A stretch of DNA of 25,689 nt from Massilioclostridium sp965141735 (lineage in GTDB: Bacteria; Bacillota; Clostridia; Oscillospirales; Ruminococcaceae), in the NCBI GenBank assembly GCA_965141735.1, contig CBCSOX010000016.1:1-25689 (forward strand), read 5' to 3'. Shown piece by piece: positions 24,471-25,689 of this stretch. How positions within the stretch are numbered: position 1 is the first letter of the stretch; each line of letters opens with the position of its first letter. Under the pieces are notes generated by a model, which did no database searches, had not been told where the DNA came from, and saw only the letters and a program-made list of their open reading frames with translations. The position numbers were made by a program, and so were the translations under genes.

Positions 24471-24503
24471 GCAGTAAAAGGCCATCGTTTCAGATGGTTG
24501 GCC
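24471..24503 (+). repeat. Left copy of the mirrored 5' leader
   Basis: GCAGTAAAAGG (24471-24481) and GATGGTTGGCC (24493-24503), 11 nt apart. Both blocks recur without mismatch in inverted orientation at 24714-24681. It lies at the predicted start of the plus-strand RNA. CCATC/GATGG (24482-24486 with 24493-24497) can form a hairpin. Read from the minus strand this hairpin is followed by CCTTTTAC and could end the toxin mRNA. Confidence 0.8.
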
Positions 24504-24587
24504 CAAGTGGTATTTGTTTAAGAGCTGGGTTCTAGCGACCCCAACCCCAATAACCATCACTTTGCAGAGTGATGGTTACTTTTTTAT
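24473..24587 (+). ncRNA. Putative antisense antitoxin RNA (about 115 nt)
   Basis: It is bounded by the consensus promoter (24438-24466) and a strong terminator (24551-24587), with no convincing reading frame. It carries a 5' hairpin (CCATC/GATGG) and a TGGGT/ACCCCA pairing in the middle. Its last 12 nt are complementary to the end of the small hydrophobic ORF on the minus strand and the remainder to its 3' untranslated region. This is the arrangement of 3'-overlapping type I antitoxins such as RatA and SR4 of Bacillus subtilis. The role is inferred from layout. Confidence 0.65.
24551..24587 (+). terminator. Terminator of the antisense RNA
   Basis: A perfect 11-bp stem, TAACCATCACT with AGTGATGGTTA (24551-24561 with 24568-24578, loop TTGCAG), followed by CTTTTTTAT. 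The right arm contains, on the minus strand, the TAA stop of the toxin ORF. Confidence 0.9.
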
Positions 24588-24653
24588 GTATTTGATGATT
24601 TCCTTGATCGAAACAAGGATGAAAAAAACAATGATTAGCGTCATCAAATCCAT
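24576..24653 (-). CDS. Putative type I toxin, 25-residue hydrophobic peptide
   Basis: From ATG 24653 the minus strand encodes 25 residues: MDLM, then a run of hydrophobic residues (TLIIVFFILVSI), then an amphipathic, lysine-rich end (KEIIKYIKK). This single membrane helix with a basic tail is the usual build of type I toxins (TxpA-, Fst- and Ibs-like). An AAAGGGGG site is 8 nt upstream, a TTGCAA-17-TATTCT promoter lies at 24749-24721, and an antisense RNA covers the 3' end. An internal ATG at 24644 is a possible second start. Not matched to a named toxin family; the call rests on size, composition and arrangement. Confidence 0.6.
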   Translation of the reverse strand: MDLMTLIIVFFILVSIKEIIKYIKK

Positions 24654-24658
24654 CTGCG

Positions 24659-24682
24659 CCACCCCCTTTCGTTGGGGTGTGG
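24659..24682 (-). promoter_or_regulatory. Hairpin hiding the toxin ribosome binding site
   Basis: In the minus-strand RNA, CCAC and CCCC (24682-24679, 24677-24674) pair with GGGG and GTGG (24666-24663, 24662-24659), leaving one bulged base and the loop AACGAAA. The pairing covers the AAAGGGGG site. Such occlusion of the start region is common in type I toxin mRNAs. Confidence 0.55.
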
Positions 24683-24714
24683 CCAACCATCCTCTGCGGG
24701 CGTCCTTTTACTGC
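24681..24714 (-). repeat. Right copy of the mirrored 5' leader
   Basis: On the minus strand GCAGTAAAAGG (24714-24704) and GATGGTTGGCC (24691-24681), 12 nt apart, identical to the two blocks at 24471-24503. They begin at the predicted start of the toxin mRNA. Confidence 0.8.
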
Positions 24715-24720
24715 AAGTTT

Positions 24721-24749
24721 AGAATACCATAATTTGTCGAATTTTGCAA
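24721..24749 (-). promoter_or_regulatory. Promoter of the toxin mRNA
   Basis: On the minus strand TTGCAA (24749-24744), a 17-bp spacer and TATTCT (24726-24721). Transcription should start near 24714, exactly at the leader repeat. Confidence 0.6.
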
Positions 24750-24757
24750 CTAATTTT

Positions 24758-24800
24758 AAAAGCGGAGGACTCCAAACCATTTTGGATTCTCCGCTTTTTT
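24758..24800. terminator. Bidirectional-looking terminator
   Basis: AAAAGCGGAG pairs with CTCCGCTTTT (24758-24767 with 24789-24798), with an inner TCCAAA/TTTGGA pairing (24771-24776 with 24781-24786) and a T-run to 24800. It insulates the toxin locus from the XRE gene to the right. Confidence 0.85.
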
Positions 24801-25007
24801 GTCGCTGATTTGGTTTTATATTCTCTCTTTCAAATTGTTTCTACCCATACTATAGTCAACACTGCAAGTATCATAATCGGATGACTCCAGTAGGAAACGG
24901 ATTGGGATTTTCCATTTTGTGATTGCTGTGGGACTCTTTGATTTGCTTCGAGCAAATCAGTATAGTTCTTCTGGATATTGGCTGTTTTGCTCTTCAAAAA
25001 CTATTTT
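24801..25007 (+). other. AT-rich upstream region of the XRE gene
   Basis: There is no gene here. The only clear structure is GATTTGCT/AGCAAATC (24940-24947 with 24951-24958, loop TCG), which has no T-run behind it. Composition is clearly more AT-rich than in the flanking genes. Confidence 0.5.
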
Positions 25008-25023
25008 ACTATCGAACGATAGT
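25008..25023. promoter_or_regulatory. Palindromic operator candidate
   Basis: ACTATCG-AA-CGATAGT, a perfect 7-bp dyad, ends 7 bp before the -35 box of the XRE gene. Position and symmetry suit a binding site for a dimeric regulator, most simply the XRE protein itself. Confidence 0.45.
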
Positions 25024-25030
25024 AGAAAGA

Positions 25031-25058
25031 TTGACTTTCTCCCGATTCGTGCTAGAAT
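25031..25058 (+). promoter_or_regulatory. Promoter of the second XRE gene
   Basis: TTGACT (25031-25036), a 16-bp spacer and TAGAAT (25053-25058). The start codon follows only 20 nt later, so the leader is very short. Confidence 0.65.
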
Positions 25059-25078
25059 TGCCCTAGGAGGTGATTCGC

Positions 25079-25318
25079 ATGTCAATCAGCGAACAAAACA
25101 ACCGGTATGTACAGGCCATGTGTCGCAACATCCGCGCCCTGCGCACCGAGCGGGGGATTACCATACAAGAGGCATCCGCCGCCGCGGGCATCCCTGCTAA
25201 ACTGCTGCAACAGCTCGAAAATGGTGTGCTCGCTGACGAGATGACCGTTGACAATCTGTTCGCCCTCGCTGACTGCTTTCAAATCAAGCCCCATGAATTT
25301 TTTGACCCTCCAAAATAG
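25079..25318 (+). CDS. Small XRE-like helix-turn-helix protein
   Basis: A 79-residue protein. NIRALRTERGITIQEASAAA and GIPAKLLQQLENG form the helix-turn-helix, and MTVDNLFALADCFQIKPHEFF the closing helices of the Cro/C1 fold. ATG 25079 is 8 nt behind AGGAGG; the GTG at 25070 overlaps that site and is not used. A palindrome at its promoter suggests autoregulation. No gene on either side is an obvious target; the toxin locus lies 280 bp upstream behind a terminator. Confidence 0.85.
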   Translation: MSISEQNNRYVQAMCRNIRALRTERGITIQEASAAAGIPAKLLQQLENGVLADEMTVDNLFALADCFQIKPHEFFDPPK

Positions 25319-25322
25319 GCGG

Positions 25323-25351
25323 TTGATTTTTTCCTCCATTTCGCATATAAT
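25323..25351 (+). promoter_or_regulatory. Promoter of the T-box leader
   Basis: TTGATT (25323-25328), a 17-bp spacer and TATAAT (25346-25351), directly behind the XRE stop. Confidence 0.75.
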
Positions 25352-25377
25352 GTTTATTAGACTTGAAATGCGTTTGA

Positions 25378-25607
25378 GCAGGAAAGAGTAAGGAGCGTTC
25401 CTCGCACCAGAGAGCCCCCGCCGTTTGGCTGAAAGCAGGGGCGGCAGAGGAAGCTCCCCAAGTGCGTCCTGCGAGCAGGCAGGGACAAAGGCACACAGCC
25501 GAGTATCCCGCCCGCCCCGTCCCCGTTACCGGACGCCCTGAGCAACAAATCAGAGTGGAACCGCGACTTGTCGCCTCTGTCTATCCCGACAGAGGCGTTT
25601 TATTTTG
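25378..25607 (+). ncRNA. T-box riboswitch, probably tRNA-Cys responsive
   Basis: The T-box core AGAGTGGAACCGCG is at 25552-25565. Stem I closes by GCAGGA/TCCTGC (25378-25383 with 25467-25472). Above it GGAGC-TTCC pairs with GGAA-GCTCC (25392-25401 with 25449-25457). The specifier loop between them has AGAGTA on the 5' side and CCAAGTGCG on the 3' side. I read TGC (25463-25465), followed by a purine, as a cysteine codon. The T-box bulge TGGA (25556-25559) would pair with a tRNA ending UCCA, and tRNA-Cys has discriminator U73, which agrees. CAGAG (25551-25555) can pair with CTCTG (25575-25579) as antiterminator. Uncharged tRNA should allow reading into a gene beyond the window, for example cysS or a cysteine synthesis gene. 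Confidence 0.85.
25572..25607 (+). terminator. T-box regulated terminator
   Basis: CGCCTCTGTC pairs with GACAGAGGCG (25572-25581 with 25588-25597) and is followed by TTTATTTT. The left arm overlaps the sequence needed for the antiterminator. Confidence 0.9.
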
Positions 25608-25619
25608 GCTGGATGGTTG

Positions 25620-25689
25620 TTGGGACGCTGTCCCAAACCCTGCTTAGGGGGCCTTTTGAAAAAGTCCCCCTAAGAACCCCCGAAAACTT
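25620..25689. repeat. Palindromic repeat element, cut by window edge
   Basis: Two hairpins in tandem: TTGGGAC/GTCCCAA (25620-25626 with 25630-25636), then CTTAGGGGG/CCCCCTAAG (25643-25651 with 25666-25674). The second has an internal CTTTT...AAAAG. The sequence runs on into AACCCCCGAAAACTT. It resembles dispersed palindromic intergenic repeats of gut Clostridia; that comparison is from memory. It lies directly behind the T-box terminator, so the regulated gene must start further on. Confidence 0.55.

Noticed and set aside
24514..24780. Longer frames on both strands across the toxin locus (72 and 82 codons)
   Set aside because: They run through promoters, terminators and the hairpins without a ribosome binding site; the 25-codon frame fits the signals better.
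25070..25078. GTG 25070 as start of the second XRE gene
   Set aside because: It overlaps the AGGAGGTG ribosome binding site; ATG 25079 is correctly spaced.

Overview
The window looks like chromosomal DNA from a Gram-positive, low-oxygen Firmicute, most likely a gut-type Clostridia of the Oscillospiraceae/Ruminococcaceae kind. The reasons are sigma-A promoters (TTGACA/TATAAT with 17-bp spacers), strong AGGAGG ribosome binding sites, frequent TTG and GTG starts, a T-box riboswitch, a ComEB-type dCMP deaminase, a YqhQ protein, and GC-rich housekeeping genes separated by AT-richer regulatory islands. No tRNA, rRNA, CRISPR array or intact insertion sequence was seen.

Layout. Positions 1-4460: a flavin reductase-like gene cut by the left edge (minus), an AI-2E-type membrane protein, a minus-strand P-loop ATPase, pduL, a 97-residue protein of unknown function, and then a segment of about 300 nt that looks like a structured RNA ending in a strong terminator. 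Positions 4461-7047 are an AT-richer accessory patch: a gene remnant, an XRE regulator, and a minus-strand pair made of a secreted papain-like protease (interrupted by an in-frame TAG) and a secreted, C-terminally anchored protein. Positions 7048-12279 form a six-gene operon: ECF transporter S component, ArsP-like permease, the tRNA wobble-uridine pair mnmL-mnmM, an AlkD-like repair protein, and cca. Positions 12280-13301 are decayed DNA with a frameshifted zinc-ribbon gene and a perfect 25-bp inverted repeat. A DUF2461 gene and a dCMP deaminase diverge from back-to-back promoters near 14050. A GC-rich gap of about 700 nt then holds a possible RNA and a terminator.

Positions 15287-24429 form one nine-gene plus-strand operon with gaps of at most about 50 nt and several overlaps. 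It encodes a lipoprotein with calcium-loop-like motifs, a response regulator and sensor kinase (an envelope-sensing module), then YqhQ, PrmC, RecA, RecX, RimO and PgsA (translation termination, recombination, ribosome modification, phospholipid synthesis).

The right end is regulatory. Positions 24430-24800 look like a type I toxin-antitoxin locus: a 25-residue hydrophobic peptide on the minus strand, overlapped at its 3' end by a plus-strand RNA of about 115 nt driven by a consensus promoter. Both RNAs begin with the same two 11-nt leader blocks, arranged as an inverted repeat. It is followed by an XRE regulator with a palindromic site at its promoter, a T-box riboswitch read here as cysteine-specific, and a palindromic repeat element that runs off the window. 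The best candidates for undescribed biology are the 24430-24750 locus, the RNA at 4117-4460, and the protease/membrane-protein pair.
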